Below are positions 8,997 through 17,576 of a stretch of 64,000 nucleotides of DNA, piece by piece. The stretch's first letter is position 1; each line of letters begins with the position of its first letter. The notes under the pieces were generated by a model, which did not search any database, was not told where the DNA came from, and saw nothing but the letters and a program-made list of their open reading frames with translations. The DNA comes from Peribacillus frigoritolerans (GTDB taxonomy: Bacteria; Bacillota; Bacilli; Bacillales; Bacillaceae), in assembly GCF_004358755.1 (NCBI RefSeq), contig NZ_SMZY01000001.1, positions 992,001-1,056,000 on the forward strand, read 5' to 3'. The position numbers and the translations under genes were made by a program.

Positions 8997-9530
8997 ATGC
9001 TGTATCACTTTAGTGAAGATCCTTCTATAGAAATATTTAAACCGAGGCAATCATCCTCTTTTCCAAACCTTCATCCAGCAGTCTGGGCAATAGATCAGGA
9101 GCACGCACTTCACTATTATTTTCCGCGCGATTGTCCAAGAGTTATTTATTGGAAGGGGGAAAAAACGAAGGAAGAGGATTCAGAGAGTTTTTTTGCAGAG
9201 ACGAGTACCGATAAAATTATTGTCATTGAAAACTCATGGCTCGGTAAGCTGCGGAGCACAAACCTCTTTATATATTCATTTAGCCCTGAATCGTTTGAGT
9301 TGTTTGAAGAAGCGAAAACGGCTGGATACTATATTTCCTTTAAAGAGGTTAAACCTCTGAAGGTTGAGCCTGCGGGAGATTTGCTTGATAAGATTACGAA
9401 AGAAAAGGTTGAGCTTAGATTTACGCCAAACTTGTATCCGATCCGAAATCGTATACTTGCATCCTCATTGGATTTTTCAATCATCAGATTTCGAAATGCG
9501 GGCGGAAAAGAACAGCTAGGGAATGACTAA
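8997..9530 (+). CDS. DUF6886-like conserved protein
   Basis: The product of 177 residues starts MLYHFSEDPSIEIFKPR, which I associate with the uncharacterised DUF6886 family of Firmicutes. The N-terminal half has HPAVWAIDQEHALHYYFPRDCPR, reminiscent of families whose fold resembles ADP-ribosyl transferases, but no catalytic triad can be confirmed. The ATG at 8997 has AGGAG 10 nt upstream and is preferred over an in-frame start at 8949 inside the DinB gene. It ends in a strong terminator. Confidence 0.7.
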   Translation: MLYHFSEDPSIEIFKPRQSSSFPNLHPAVWAIDQEHALHYYFPRDCPRVIYWKGEKTKEEDSESFFAETSTDKIIVIENSWLGKLRSTNLFIYSFSPESFELFEEAKTAGYYISFKEVKPLKVEPAGDLLDKITKEKVELRFTPNLYPIRNRILASSLDFSIIRFRNAGGKEQLGND

Positions 9531-9560
9531 GAGCGGGATTTAATATTCCGCTCTTTTTTA
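9529..9560 (+). terminator. Terminator of the DinB/DUF6886 pair
   Basis: AAGAGCGGAA-type arms around a short A/T loop, followed by TTTTTT. The left arm overlaps the stop codon of the DUF6886-like gene. Confidence 0.8.
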
Positions 9561-9669
9561 GTAGAAAAAGCTAATGTAATCGTTTAATAAATGATTTACA
9601 AAAATTTCAAATCATTCTATAATTTTATAGTTAAATTGAGACTCTGATTCTGAAAGGGGGAATCAAACG

Positions 9670-10665
9670 GTGATTGAAGTGAGAGATTTAAAGAAGGAAT
9701 ATAAGCTGGTGAAACGGGATCCGGGTCTTAGAGGCGCGATGAAATCCCTTTTCAAACGGACTTATATGACGAAGACAGCTGTAAAAGGGGTCAATTTTAA
9801 GATTGAAAAAGGGGAAATGATTGGTTATATCGGAGCTAATGGAGCAGGAAAGTCGACAACAATAAAAATGCTGACAGGCATTCTGACGCCTTCTTCCGGT
9901 GAAGTAAAGGTAGGAGGAATTGTTCCCTATAAAAACAGAAAACAAAATGCAAAACAGATTGGCGCCGTTTTTGGCCAAAGGACCCAGCTGTTTTGGGATA
10001 TTCCGGTATCAGAGTCGTTTGATTTGCTGAAGCACATTTATGAAGTTCCGGAAGAGCAGTACCAGGAGACACTGGGGCTATTTACAGAGGTGCTTCAGCT
10101 GGAACCGCTGCTGTCCATTCCCGTGAGACAGCTTTCACTGGGGCAAAAAATGAGATGTGAGCTTGCGGCTGCATTTTTGCACAGACCTGATGTCGTTTAT
10201 TTGGATGAGCCGACCATTGGTCTTGATGTTGCAGTAAAGGTGAGAATCCGCAAATTTATAAAAGAAATGAATGCACGCTTTGGAACGACTGTTCTGCTTA
10301 CCACACATGACATGCAGGACATTGAAGAAATCTGCAATCGAATCATTATCATCGATAATGGTGCAATTTTATATGATGGGGATTTGCATGCCATTAAAGA
10401 CAAGTTTGCAGCGAAGAGAGAAATCCATTTTGAAGTAAGAAATGTACAATCATTTTCATATCCCCAGTCTTTAAAAGAACGGGTGGAAATGAGCTTGATT
10501 GATGAGGAACAGCAGCAGAAAGTGATTCTTGCTTTTTCACAAAAACAAATCTCTGCATCAGAAGTGATTTCAGCCGTTCTTGCTGAAAATGAAATTATCG
10601 ATCTTTCGTTAAATGATCCAAAGATAGAGACGATTGTGGAAGAAATATATAACCGCGGACTTTAG
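9670..10665 (+). CDS. ABC transporter ATP-binding protein (ABC-2 exporter)
   Basis: The 331-residue ATPase has a Walker A at residues 55-63 (GANGAGKST), signature LSLGQ at 155-159, Walker B VVYLDE at 175-180, and a switch His in TTHD. The N-terminal insert (KSLFKRTYMTKTAVKGV) and the long C-terminal tail after residue 240 are typical of ATPases paired with ABC-2/DUF990 permeases. It energises export of an unknown substrate through the two membrane proteins encoded next. GTG start at 9670 behind AAAGGGGGAA. First gene of a three-gene operon, with only 12 bp to the next start. Confidence 0.88.
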   Translation: MIEVRDLKKEYKLVKRDPGLRGAMKSLFKRTYMTKTAVKGVNFKIEKGEMIGYIGANGAGKSTTIKMLTGILTPSSGEVKVGGIVPYKNRKQNAKQIGAVFGQRTQLFWDIPVSESFDLLKHIYEVPEEQYQETLGLFTEVLQLEPLLSIPVRQLSLGQKMRCELAAAFLHRPDVVYLDEPTIGLDVAVKVRIRKFIKEMNARFGTTVLLTTHDMQDIEEICNRIIIIDNGAILYDGDLHAIKDKFAAKREIHFEVRNVQSFSYPQSLKERVEMSLIDEEQQQKVILAFSQKQISASEVISAVLAENEIIDLSLNDPKIETIVEEIYNRGL

Positions 10666-10677
10666 GGGGTGTGAGAG

Positions 10678-11466
10678 TTGACAAAATACTTGATGTTCGC
10701 CAAATCCCAAATGCAGATCAATACAGCGTATTCTGCATGGTATTGGTCCGGAACGATCTCATCTGTCATGCGCCTGATGATTATGTTTTATTTCTGGCAT
10801 GCCGTATATGCGGGCAAGGACACGATCCAAAATCTGACGCTTCAGGATATGCTGACCTACATCGTTGTTGCGATGTTCATTCAAGGCTACGTATCAGGTG
10901 CAGGCAATGAGCTTGCACAAGAAATTAGGCATGGAAATATCGCCATTGAACTAATGAGGCCTTATGATGTGATTTTTAAACTGATTTTTATGGACTTTGG
11001 AGGAAAAATTACTCACTTATTCAGAGAAACCCTTCCGCTGATGGTCATCGCATTTATCTTTATACATATTACAATGCCTGCTTCGCCTGAAGCTGCGAGT
11101 TTATTTGTAATCAGTGCCGGTCTTGGCATTTGGATTGGAACATTTTTTGATTTGATGATCGGGATTGTCGCATTTTGGACAGTAAACGTATGGGGTCTTC
11201 GGGTTTTGAAAGAAGGGGTTATTACATTTTTCTCAGGTGCACTCGTTCCAATTACTCTTTTTCCAGGATGGCTTGAGACAATCAGCTCTTATTTGCCGTT
11301 TCAGGCGATGGTATTCACGCCTGTGTCTATATATACAGGGATTATTGATGGGCAAGATGCATATATGGCGGTGCTGATCCAGCTTGGATGGTGTCTTGGG
11401 ATGTTCCTTGTCATGAAGCTGATTTGGGCTCAGGCAATTAAAAAGGTAACGATTTTTGGCGGGTAA
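10678..11466 (+). CDS. ABC-2 family transporter permease
   Basis: The 262-residue protein has about six membrane segments and the motif ELAQEIRHGNIAIELMRPYD, characteristic of the ABC-2/DUF990 permeases that pair with the upstream ATPase type. TTG start at 10678 with AGGGGGTG before it. It overlaps or abuts the next gene depending on the start chosen there. It should form a heterodimeric channel with the next permease. Confidence 0.85.
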   Translation: MTKYLMFAKSQMQINTAYSAWYWSGTISSVMRLMIMFYFWHAVYAGKDTIQNLTLQDMLTYIVVAMFIQGYVSGAGNELAQEIRHGNIAIELMRPYDVIFKLIFMDFGGKITHLFRETLPLMVIAFIFIHITMPASPEAASLFVISAGLGIWIGTFFDLMIGIVAFWTVNVWGLRVLKEGVITFFSGALVPITLFPGWLETISSYLPFQAMVFTPVSIYTGIIDGQDAYMAVLIQLGWCLGMFLVMKLIWAQAIKKVTIFGG

Positions 11467-11479
11467 AGGGGGCGGATTT

Positions 11480-12274
11480 GTGCTGAAACGCTACGCAAAG
11501 CTATATTATATTTTTGCAAAAAATCATATAAAAGTAATGATGGAGTACAGAGTGGATTTTTTTATCGGTGTGATCAGCGTTATGCTGCAGCAGTTTGCAA
11601 GCATCTTTTTTGTAAAAGTTGTCTTCGACCATATTGAGCAAATCAATGGCTGGACATTTTATGAAATCTTATTTATTTATGGAATCGCAGCTGCGGGAAG
11701 ATCGCTGCATCATATTTTCTTTGACAATTTATGGACTCTTGGCTGGCAGTATATCCGCCCGGGGCAAATGGACCGGCTGCTGATCAGACCGATCAATCCG
11801 CTGTTCCATGTCTGTGCTGACAGACTGCAGCAGGATGGTCTCGGACAGCTCGCCATTGGAATCATTATTTTGGCAGCTGCTTTTCCACATTTGGACCTTG
11901 CATTCGGGATGATGGATTGGGTCATGCTTGTTGTAATGATTATCTCAAGCGGTCTGATCTACATCGCCATTAATTTATTCTTTGCCACGTTTTCGTTTTG
12001 GATGGTTGATAGTCTTCCTGTTGTCTATGCGGTTTTTAATTTAAGTGAATTTGCGAAATACCCGCTTACCATATATAACAAAACCATTCGCGTATTTTTA
12101 ACATGGATCATTCCCTATGGTTTTACTGCCTTTTATCCGGCAGCGTGGTTTTTGGACCGGAATGGCTACACTTTTGTCGGTGCAGTCTCGCCTCTGGTTG
12201 GAGTCGGGAGCATCGCACTTGCTTATGTATTCTGGCTTTACGGTCTTCGGGCATATGCGAGTACAGGAACGTAA
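11480..12274 (+). CDS. ABC-2 family transporter permease (second subunit)
   Basis: The 264-residue protein has about six hydrophobic segments and a DUF990-type loop, YIRPGQMDRLLIRPINPLFH, that parallels the ELMRPYD loop of its neighbour. The GTG at 11480 is preferred because AAAGGGGGCGG ends a few bases upstream; an in-frame TTG at 11456 would overlap the previous gene by 11 bp without a clear ribosome-binding site. Last gene of the operon, followed by a terminator. Substrate unknown. Confidence 0.83.
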   Translation: MLKRYAKLYYIFAKNHIKVMMEYRVDFFIGVISVMLQQFASIFFVKVVFDHIEQINGWTFYEILFIYGIAAAGRSLHHIFFDNLWTLGWQYIRPGQMDRLLIRPINPLFHVCADRLQQDGLGQLAIGIIILAAAFPHLDLAFGMMDWVMLVVMIISSGLIYIAINLFFATFSFWMVDSLPVVYAVFNLSEFAKYPLTIYNKTIRVFLTWIIPYGFTAFYPAAWFLDRNGYTFVGAVSPLVGVGSIALAYVFWLYGLRAYASTGT

Positions 12275-12285
12275 TAGAGGATTAT

Positions 12286-12316
12286 GAGCTGACTTTGGGT
12301 CAGCTCGTTTTTTTTG
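12286..12316 (+). terminator. Terminator of the ABC-2 operon
   Basis: GAGCTGAC and GTCAGCTC form an 8-bp stem with a short loop, followed by eight T. Confidence 0.85.
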
Positions 12317-12381
12317 CCCTGCTTTTCAGCATAGACTTTTCGCTATTGCCGCAAACTATTGAGAAAAAGGGAGTGGCATGA

Positions 12382-13095
12382 ATGAATGAATACTTTCAGC
12401 ACGACCCTAAGCTTGAAGATTTCCGTTTGTTTTCAGCGGAACATATCTGGACATTGGCTATCATCGTATTTTTGACTGCTCTTCTAGTTGTTTTTAAGGA
12501 AAGGGTAAATTTAATAAGAGGCCCCTTGCGTATTGCATTAGCAGTTATTCTTTTTCTTTTCATGTTTGTGCAGCAGCTGTGGCTGATAAGCGAAAGGGCA
12601 TGGACACTCAAATCTTCACTTCCGCTTCAGCTCAGTGATCTTGCTGTTCTCCTGGCCATCATTATGCTGATGGCGAAAAGCTTCAGAATGTTTCAGTTTC
12701 TGTATTTCGCGGGAATTGCAAGCTCGATTCAGGCCATACTTACACCGGACCTTGGGCCGTTTTCTTTTCCTCATTTTCAATATATCGTTTTCTTTTTGTC
12801 ACATGGAGGAGTGATTCTTGCATGCATGTTTATGATTGTGTGCTATCACTTTCTTCCATCCTGGCGCTCTTTATGGATTTCGGTGCTGATCGTCAATGGA
12901 TATGCCGGCTGTATTTATCTTTTTAATAAAATAATCGGCTCAAATTATTTATATATCATGAAAAAACCTGAGAATGCCTCACTTTTAGATTACCTTGGGG
13001 GTTGGCCGTGGTATTTGCTATGGATGGAGGCTATTATGATTGCGAGTTTTCTCTTTTTATATGGTTTTATAAAGATTAAGGAACAAAGGTCTTGA
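12382..13095 (+). CDS. YwaF family membrane protein (TIGR02206 type)
   Basis: The 237-residue protein has seven or so hydrophobic helices and the family start LFSAEHIWTLAIIVFL. The mid-region LPLQLSDLAVLLAI and the end LGGWPWYLLWMEAI are conserved in the YwaF/TIGR02206 family of Bacillus, whose function is unknown. ATG at 12382 behind AAAGGGAGTGG. Monocistronic by position; no convincing terminator follows closely. Confidence 0.8.
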   Translation: MNEYFQHDPKLEDFRLFSAEHIWTLAIIVFLTALLVVFKERVNLIRGPLRIALAVILFLFMFVQQLWLISERAWTLKSSLPLQLSDLAVLLAIIMLMAKSFRMFQFLYFAGIASSIQAILTPDLGPFSFPHFQYIVFFLSHGGVILACMFMIVCYHFLPSWRSLWISVLIVNGYAGCIYLFNKIIGSNYLYIMKKPENASLLDYLGGWPWYLLWMEAIMIASFLFLYGFIKIKEQRS

Positions 13096-13177
13096 TGGAG
13101 ATGGTAGGATAACAGACATGCTGATAGTATCAATATCCATTTCAGGTGTGATTTAACACATGCGGGGTAAGAAGATT

Positions 13178-13282
13178 TACTTGCTGAAACGAGTGAAATA
13201 CTTTCCAAAATGCCTCTTTTACTTGCAGGTTTTGGTAAGATACTTGCCAATTTAGTGGAAATACTATCTTTTTTCCATAAAT
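13178..13282. repeat. Five degenerate repeats with exact 21-bp spacing
   Basis: TACTTGC, TACTTTC, TACTTGC, TACTTGC and TACTATC begin at 13178, 13199, 13220, 13241 and 13262, an exact 21-bp period. Within units the ends tend to be GTGAAA or GTGGAAA. The first four units also read through as a short open frame without a ribosome-binding site. No known element was recognised. Confidence 0.6.
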
Positions 13283-13330
13283 CTCCTAGATGACTGCGCG
13301 GAATGATTTTCTGTCCGATTAGTATGAGAA

Positions 13331-13382
13331 AACAAAATCCCCTAAAAAGTCAAAACAGAACTTTTTGGGGGATTTTGTTTTT
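13331..13382. terminator. Long hairpin, likely bidirectional terminator
   Basis: AAAATCCCCTAAAAAGT (13334-13350) and ACTTTTTGGGGGATTTT (13360-13376) pair almost perfectly, extended outward by ACA/TGT, with T-rich flanks on both strands. The loop (CAAAACAGA) recalls the AAAAGTC..GACTTTT core of the neighbouring repeats. Confidence 0.65.
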
Positions 13383-13385
13383 CTT

Positions 13386-13706
13386 ATTGTCCAGCTCCGC
13401 CTCCTAACCCTTCGGTCAGAACGGATCCGTCTGTCGGAGCTTAACGGGGATTTCGTAATACACATTGTCCAGCTCCGCCTCCTAGCCCCTCGGTCAGAAC
13501 GGATCATCCAGCAAAGGCAAAAAGCGCCTTCACTGGCTGATCCTTATCTGCCTGTCTGTGCTAAACGGGGATTTCGTAATACACATTGTCCAGCTCCGCC
13601 TCCTAACCCCTCGGTCAGAACAAATTCACCCAAAAAGTCAAACCCGGACTTTTAGGGTGAATTCTTATCTGCCTGTCGGGGCTAAACAGTCGGCTCCGCT
13701 TTTCTA
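13386..13706. repeat. Three tandem copies of the dispersed palindromic repeat
   Basis: Copy 1 (13386-13464) has head and tail but no central stem. Copies 2 (13465-13585) and 3 (13586-13706) have head TTGTCCAGCTCCGCCTCCTA, a CTCGGTCAGAAC segment, a variable central hairpin and a tail with TTATCTGCCTGTC and TCCGCTTTTCT. Outer segments TAGCCCC and GGGGCTA can pair, making one long imperfect hairpin. Copy 3 ends 2 bp before the stop codon of the DUF4023 gene. Confidence 0.85.
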
Positions 13707-13707
13707 T

Positions 13708-13830
13708 TTACTTATTCGTCTTATTAGGTTTTTTCTTTCCCGGGTTTCCTTTGCCCTGGTGCTGTCTGTTTTGTTCGTCTTTTTGCTGTTTTTCGTGTAA
13801 GTCCTGAACGAAATTAGATGTGTTTTCCAT
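13708..13830 (-). CDS. DUF4023-like small protein, 40 aa
   Basis: A 40-residue frame read from the minus strand starts ATG at 13830 with a perfect AAGGAGGT 9 nt upstream. The product begins MENTSNFVQDLHEKQQKDE and ends in a basic GKGNPGKKKPNKTNK tail. This matches my memory of the DUF4023 family of tiny hydrophilic Bacillus proteins, function unknown, possibly spore-associated by analogy with other small basic proteins. It is too short for common gene-length cut-offs. Its stop codon is 2 bp from the tail of a repeat copy. Confidence 0.8.
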   Translation of the reverse strand: MENTSNFVQDLHEKQQKDEQNRQHQGKGNPGKKKPNKTNK

Positions 13831-14018
13831 AAATAATTGACCTCCTTGGATAATTGCTTATTTTTACTGTCTCCAACTGTCGTGAAAAAATGAGTCACCA
13901 TGAGTTGAAATTGGAAATTATTTTAGAAATTCCTTTGTTGATTTGCCTATTACGCATTGGTGTATAACGGCATATACTATTCTAACTTTTATGAATCGCG
14001 GCAGAGGAGGATCTTTTA

Positions 14019-14696
14019 GTGAACAAAAAAATTCCGAAGTATAAAGTCGGTGATATTGTCGTGATTGTTATGTATAGTACGGTCGGAACGGTCACAAACG
14101 TTCATCAAATCGATCAGCATTATCTATATGAAGTGAATCACAGCGAGATTTTATACTTTGAAAACGCGATCCAGCTTTACTCAGAATACAACGGAAAAGT
14201 GATTGATTCCGAAAAAATAGAAATTGAATTTCAGTATCATATTGGAGATATTGTTCAAGTAAAGGGCTATGATGAAGAATTGTTCAAGGTTGTCGGATTT
14301 CGGACAGAAATCTGGAGATATACAGAGGATGGCTGGGAAGATATTATCTATGAGCTCATGCGCATCAACGACGGGGAATGGCTTGAAGCATCCGAGGAAG
14401 AGCTTGTATTCGTCATGGGAAAAAAACAGGCAGGTACATTTGTGCAGCAGCTGAGCCTGATGCATATTGTTTCTCCTGAAAGCAAGGCAATGGATCAGCT
14501 CCTTGCCAAAGAAAAGCTGCCAAAGCAAGAACCGGCTGCTCGCAAAGCAAAGCGGAGCAAAAGAGATATTGTTGATGAACTTCTTGATATATACAACGAT
14601 TATTTATCATTGTACGAAATTTTTGGCGATGCTGAGTATAAAGAAATGATGGATTTTATCATCGACAGTTTAAATAAATATACAAAGGATCACTAA
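14019..14696 (+). CDS. yodN: YodN-like conserved protein
   Basis: The 225-residue protein has two related beta-rich segments (KYKVGDIVVIVMYSTVGTV near the start and YHIGDIVQVKGYDEELFKVVG near residue 75) that look like two SH3-like barrels. A basic linker and a helical C-terminus (DIVDELLDIYNDYLSLYE) follow. I assign it to YodN by position: in B. subtilis yodN is next to yozD, as here. Function unknown. GTG start at 14019 behind CAGAGGAGG. Confidence 0.65.
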   Translation: MNKKIPKYKVGDIVVIVMYSTVGTVTNVHQIDQHYLYEVNHSEILYFENAIQLYSEYNGKVIDSEKIEIEFQYHIGDIVQVKGYDEELFKVVGFRTEIWRYTEDGWEDIIYELMRINDGEWLEASEEELVFVMGKKQAGTFVQQLSLMHIVSPESKAMDQLLAKEKLPKQEPAARKAKRSKRDIVDELLDIYNDYLSLYEIFGDAEYKEMMDFIIDSLNKYTKDH

Positions 14697-14866
14697 GAAA
14701 GCAATGAAATCAGCAAATAAATAAAAAACGGCACACACCCGAAGATCATGGCCCCCTGCAGGAATTTAATCGTTTGCTCAAGCAAATGATCGAATCCTTC
14801 ACCGTCTATAAATTGAAGGAAGATGTTTCCATCTTCTTTTTTTGAAACCGCTTGTAAGTTCTTCAT
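14693..14866 (-). CDS. Small membrane-anchored protein, 57 aa
   Basis: The product starts MKNLQAVSKKEDGNIFLQFI and ends with one hydrophobic helix (MIFGCVPFFIYLLISLL), so it is probably tail-anchored with the N-terminus in the cytoplasm. The ATG at 14866 has AGGAG 9 nt upstream; upstream in-frame starts lack such a site. Its 3' end overlaps the end of the yodN-like gene by 4 bp, convergently. Family not recognised. Confidence 0.6.
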   Translation of the reverse strand: MKNLQAVSKKEDGNIFLQFIDGEGFDHLLEQTIKFLQGAMIFGCVPFFIYLLISLLS

Positions 14867-15016
14867 TTCATTCATCTCCTTTTTGGCTTGTCCATTTACT
14901 TTCATGGTATGCAGGAAGGGACAGATTATGAACAAGAAAATTTACCGAAAGCTTATTCATTCCAGACATAGTTTTGAAAAATGGGACATATAAACAATTA
15001 CTAAGGGGGCGATGTT

Positions 15017-15193
15017 GTGAAAGAAATTGAAGTTATTATTGATACAGAAGAAATGGCAGAATTCTTTTACAATGAGCTGACGAAAAGGGGATACATTCCC
15101 TCAGAACTAGAACTGGATACAATAGCAGATATCGCATTCGATTATTTACTCGAAAAATGCATAATTGATGAAGATTTGGAAGACATAGAATAA
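15017..15193 (+). CDS. yozD: YozD-like small protein, 58 aa
   Basis: GTG at 15017 follows AAGGGGGCGATGTT. The 58-residue product starts MKEIEVIIDTEEMAEFFYNE and is strongly acidic, with a helical C-terminal half (ADIAFDYLLEKCIIDED). It matches YozD of B. subtilis in length and in position beside yodN, as I remember it. Function unknown. It was below the length cut-off of routine ORF lists. It is followed by a perfect terminator. Confidence 0.75.
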   Translation: MKEIEVIIDTEEMAEFFYNELTKRGYIPSELELDTIADIAFDYLLEKCIIDEDLEDIE

Positions 15194-15218
15194 ACGACGA
15201 GAGTTCTCGTCGTTTTTT
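15194..15218 (+). terminator. Terminator of yozD
   Basis: ACGACGAGA and TCTCGTCGT form a perfect 9-bp stem with a 2-nt loop, followed by TTTTT. It begins at the stop codon. Confidence 0.85.
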
Positions 15219-15263
15219 AAGTTTTAATCAGGCTGACCGTTCTGTGCTTAGATGTCTGGCGCA

Positions 15264-15408
15264 AGCGAAGGCGATTCCGCTTTTCTTATTGTCTAGCTCC
15301 GCCTCCTAACCCCTCGGTCAGAACGGATCTGTCAGTAAAGGCAAAAAGCGCCTTTACTGACAGATCCTTATCTGCCTATCGGGGCTAAACAGTCTGCTCC
15401 GCTTTTCT
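15264..15408. repeat. Dispersed palindromic repeat with perfect 20-bp central stem
   Basis: A short tail fragment (15264-15283, GCGATTCCGCTTTTCT) precedes a complete copy (15284-15408). The central arms GGATCTGTCAGTAAAGGC and GCCTTTACTGACAGATCC are perfect complements around a short A-rich loop, although their sequence differs from other copies. The tail TCCGCTTTTCT ends one base before the complementary stop codon of the DUF2515 gene. Confidence 0.85.
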
Positions 15409-16494
15409 TTATAAGATTTGTTTCGTAATCAATTGGAGTGAGCTTAGTTTAAGCAAATCCATTTTTACATTCTTTGTCATGTCCTTATAAGTGCCTGTTT
15501 GATGAAATGCATCAAATTCTGAGATCTGCTCTGTATTTAGCAGCCAATCACTGTATCTTTGAAAATGGTGGGGAACATCTTCCCACGCTTCTTGCAGTTT
15601 TGGGCTCTGAATTTTAAACTTCTCTTTATTGGGAGTGAAGAGGTGAGGCCAGTAGTCGCTTCTGGAGCCTGTATGAGGCGTATGTTTTGAAAAAAACAAG
15701 GCCTCCTCAAAGACGGCTGGATGGAAAAGCGTTTGATAAAGCGTCTTGCCTATTTTGATTCTTGCTTCAGGCTTAATAAAGTTTTCTACTTCCGTACCTG
15801 CAAGTGAATACTTAGAATCATAAAAATATTTTTTGTAAGGAAATACAACCTTTGTAAGTCCGCATTTTTCCTGCACCGCATAAGGGAATGTTTTCAAAAT
15901 GGAGGAATTTGACACCAGCTGTTTCTCCACATAATTTTGTTCGTTTGTAATTAGGGCAAGGGTAAGAACGTCAGATTGTCTCTTTTTAAAAAACAGCTCC
16001 CATATTGGTTTCATAAATCGCGAAACATTTAATGCCGGCAATAAATGAAAAAGAGGCCTCCCTGATAACAGGCTTTTTTCGTATAACAGCAGCTGAGGAT
16101 AGGCATCATGGAAAATGAGGGCGTTAGCGGTTTCAAGAAATTGAAAAAGAGCGGTGATTTCTTTTTCAGGCAGAAACTGCCCGACAAGTCCATTTTTCAA
16201 ATCGGTCATGCTGTAGCCTCCGTTTCTTGACACCATATGTGCAAGAAATGCCCAATGAATTTCAGGGTGTTTGATATAAAAAGCTATATAAGCTTTTGTT
16301 CTTGTCAGGTTGTTCCTGTTCAGCGCGGCAGTCATTGCTCTAATTTCCTGAACAGCAAGTCTTTCCTCACCATATAGTACAAGGGGACTTTTCATTTTCA
16401 ATGACTCTGACAGAGTTTTTTCCAGGTTTACTTTTTCTGCATTGGGTAAAAGGACAGGTAATGCTTTTTTCTTAAAAAGCGGGAGGATATTCAT
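15409..16494 (-). CDS. DUF2515 family protein (YppC-like)
   Basis: The 361-residue protein matches what I know of DUF2515 (B. subtilis YppC). Recognisable parts are NRNNLTRTKAYIAFYIKHPEI near residue 80, HMVSRNGGYSMTDL near 105, and HHFQRYSDWLL near 315. No catalytic motif or transmembrane segment is evident. Role unknown; it is restricted to spore-forming Bacillales in my knowledge. ATG at 16494. It is divergent from the small-protein/kinase/Spo0M operon, and its stop codon abuts a repeat. Confidence 0.75.
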   Translation of the reverse strand: MNILPLFKKKALPVLLPNAEKVNLEKTLSESLKMKSPLVLYGEERLAVQEIRAMTAALNRNNLTRTKAYIAFYIKHPEIHWAFLAHMVSRNGGYSMTDLKNGLVGQFLPEKEITALFQFLETANALIFHDAYPQLLLYEKSLLSGRPLFHLLPALNVSRFMKPIWELFFKKRQSDVLTLALITNEQNYVEKQLVSNSSILKTFPYAVQEKCGLTKVVFPYKKYFYDSKYSLAGTEVENFIKPEARIKIGKTLYQTLFHPAVFEEALFFSKHTPHTGSRSDYWPHLFTPNKEKFKIQSPKLQEAWEDVPHHFQRYSDWLLNTEQISEFDAFHQTGTYKDMTKNVKMDLLKLSSLQLITKQIL

Positions 16495-16593
16495 TATAGC
16501 CAGCTCCTATATCCGTGCCTCCTACTTACATATGAAAAAGCTGAAACTTTTGTTCTTATGAAACGTAGTAAATAAGGAAAGAGGGATATTAAT

Positions 16594-16758
16594 ATGCTAA
16601 AAAAACTGATCAAATCATTTTTAGGGAAAAAATCACATCGCAGATACAGCAGCAGTGACCGCAGGAACAGACATTACGCAAATCCTGCTAAATATGGCCA
16701 CAAGCATTATAAGCGGAAATCCGGATCCAGCCGTTTTTCAAGATCCTACAGCAGTTAA
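16594..16758 (+). CDS. Small basic Ser/Arg/His-rich protein, 54 aa
   Basis: ATG at 16594 lies behind AAGGAAAGAGGGA. The 54-residue product starts MLKKLIKSFLGKKSHRR, has an amphipathic basic N-terminus, and then runs of Ser, Arg, His, Lys and Tyr, with SRFSRSYSS at the end. The stop overlaps the ATG of the kinase (TAATG at 16756-16760), so the two are translationally coupled. No family recognised. The Ser/Tyr-rich tail makes it a conceivable kinase substrate, which is inference only. Confidence 0.7.
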   Translation: MLKKLIKSFLGKKSHRRYSSSDRRNRHYANPAKYGHKHYKRKSGSSRFSRSYSS

Positions 16759-17576
16759 TGATCAACATTTTATTAAAGTATTTTGAAAGGCCATTAAAAC
16801 CAGGCAAGACGATTAACAGAAAATATCACATAAAAAAAGTGCTGGGCAGGGGCAGCTATGGCATTACGTATCTCACAGAAGATCTTCATGATCAAAAGCA
16901 TGCCGTTGTAAAGCAGCTAAGAGCGTATAAAGCCCGTACAGGCAAAGGGCTGCACTCGTTCATGCGGGAGGCAGATATTCAATCAAGCCTGTGTCATGAT
17001 GCATTTCCCGATTTTTACGAATCCTTTCAATGGGAAAAGAAACATTTTATTTCAATGGAATATGCAGAAGGGGACACCTTCGAGGATTTAATATTTATTC
17101 AGAAAGAATCATTCGGAGAGAAGGAATCCTTTCATATACTGTTGAAAGTATTAAAGGCTGTAAAGATTCTTCATGACAATGGAATTGTTCACAGGGATCT
17201 AAGAATACCGAACATTCTCATGAAAAATCAATCCATTCATATTATTGATTTTGGATTAGCAAGAAGAATGAGTGATTCTGAAGAAGTATGTAAATCGGAA
17301 ACAAAATACTCCGAAGAAAAGGTGCTTTTCAGAGAGGTTTCCTATCAAAGCGATTTTTTTGCTTTGGGGCATTTCGTGCTTTTTTTATTGTATTCAGGCT
17401 ATGTTCCTTCTTCCGGAAAGAACAGAAGCTGGGAAGATGAACTTGAATTATCAGCACTCGGCAAAGAAATTATAAAACGGATGCTCAAGCTTCTGAAGCC
17501 ATATGATTCAATCGATGAGCTTATGGAGGAAGTATTGAAGTGTGCGGATGGGAGAGAGCAGAATGTCATTTTTTAA
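16758..17576 (+). CDS. Hanks-type Ser/Thr protein kinase, soluble
   Basis: The 272-residue protein is a compact kinase domain without transmembrane or PASTA segments. Seen: glycine loop GRGSYGITYL, catalytic Lys in AVVKQL, helix-C Glu in FMREADIQ, catalytic loop HRDLRIPNIL and metal motif DFGLAR. The catalytic loop has Arg and Ile where HRDLKPEN is usual, but Asp and Asn are kept, so activity is plausible. B. subtilis YbdM/YrzF-type kinases are comparable in size. No Shine-Dalgarno of its own: translation is coupled to the upstream 54-aa gene. Its last 14 bp overlap spo0M, tying it to sporulation control. Confidence 0.82.
   Translation: MINILLKYFERPLKPGKTINRKYHIKKVLGRGSYGITYLTEDLHDQKHAVVKQLRAYKARTGKGLHSFMREADIQSSLCHDAFPDFYESFQWEKKHFISMEYAEGDTFEDLIFIQKESFGEKESFHILLKVLKAVKILHDNGIVHRDLRIPNILMKNQSIHIIDFGLARRMSDSEEVCKSETKYSEEKVLFREVSYQSDFFALGHFVLFLLYSGYVPSSGKNRSWEDELELSALGKEIIKRMLKLLKPYDSIDELMEEVLKCADGREQNVIF

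Noticed and set aside
12990-13250. Minus-strand 86-codon frame
   Set aside because: It overlaps the end of the YwaF-like gene and is produced by the 21-bp repeats; no ribosome-binding site.
13365-13655. Open frames through the triple repeat encoding VQLRLL-type peptides
   Set aside because: They are translations of the palindromic repeats; every copy gives a similar peptide by sequence repetition and there is no ribosome-binding site.
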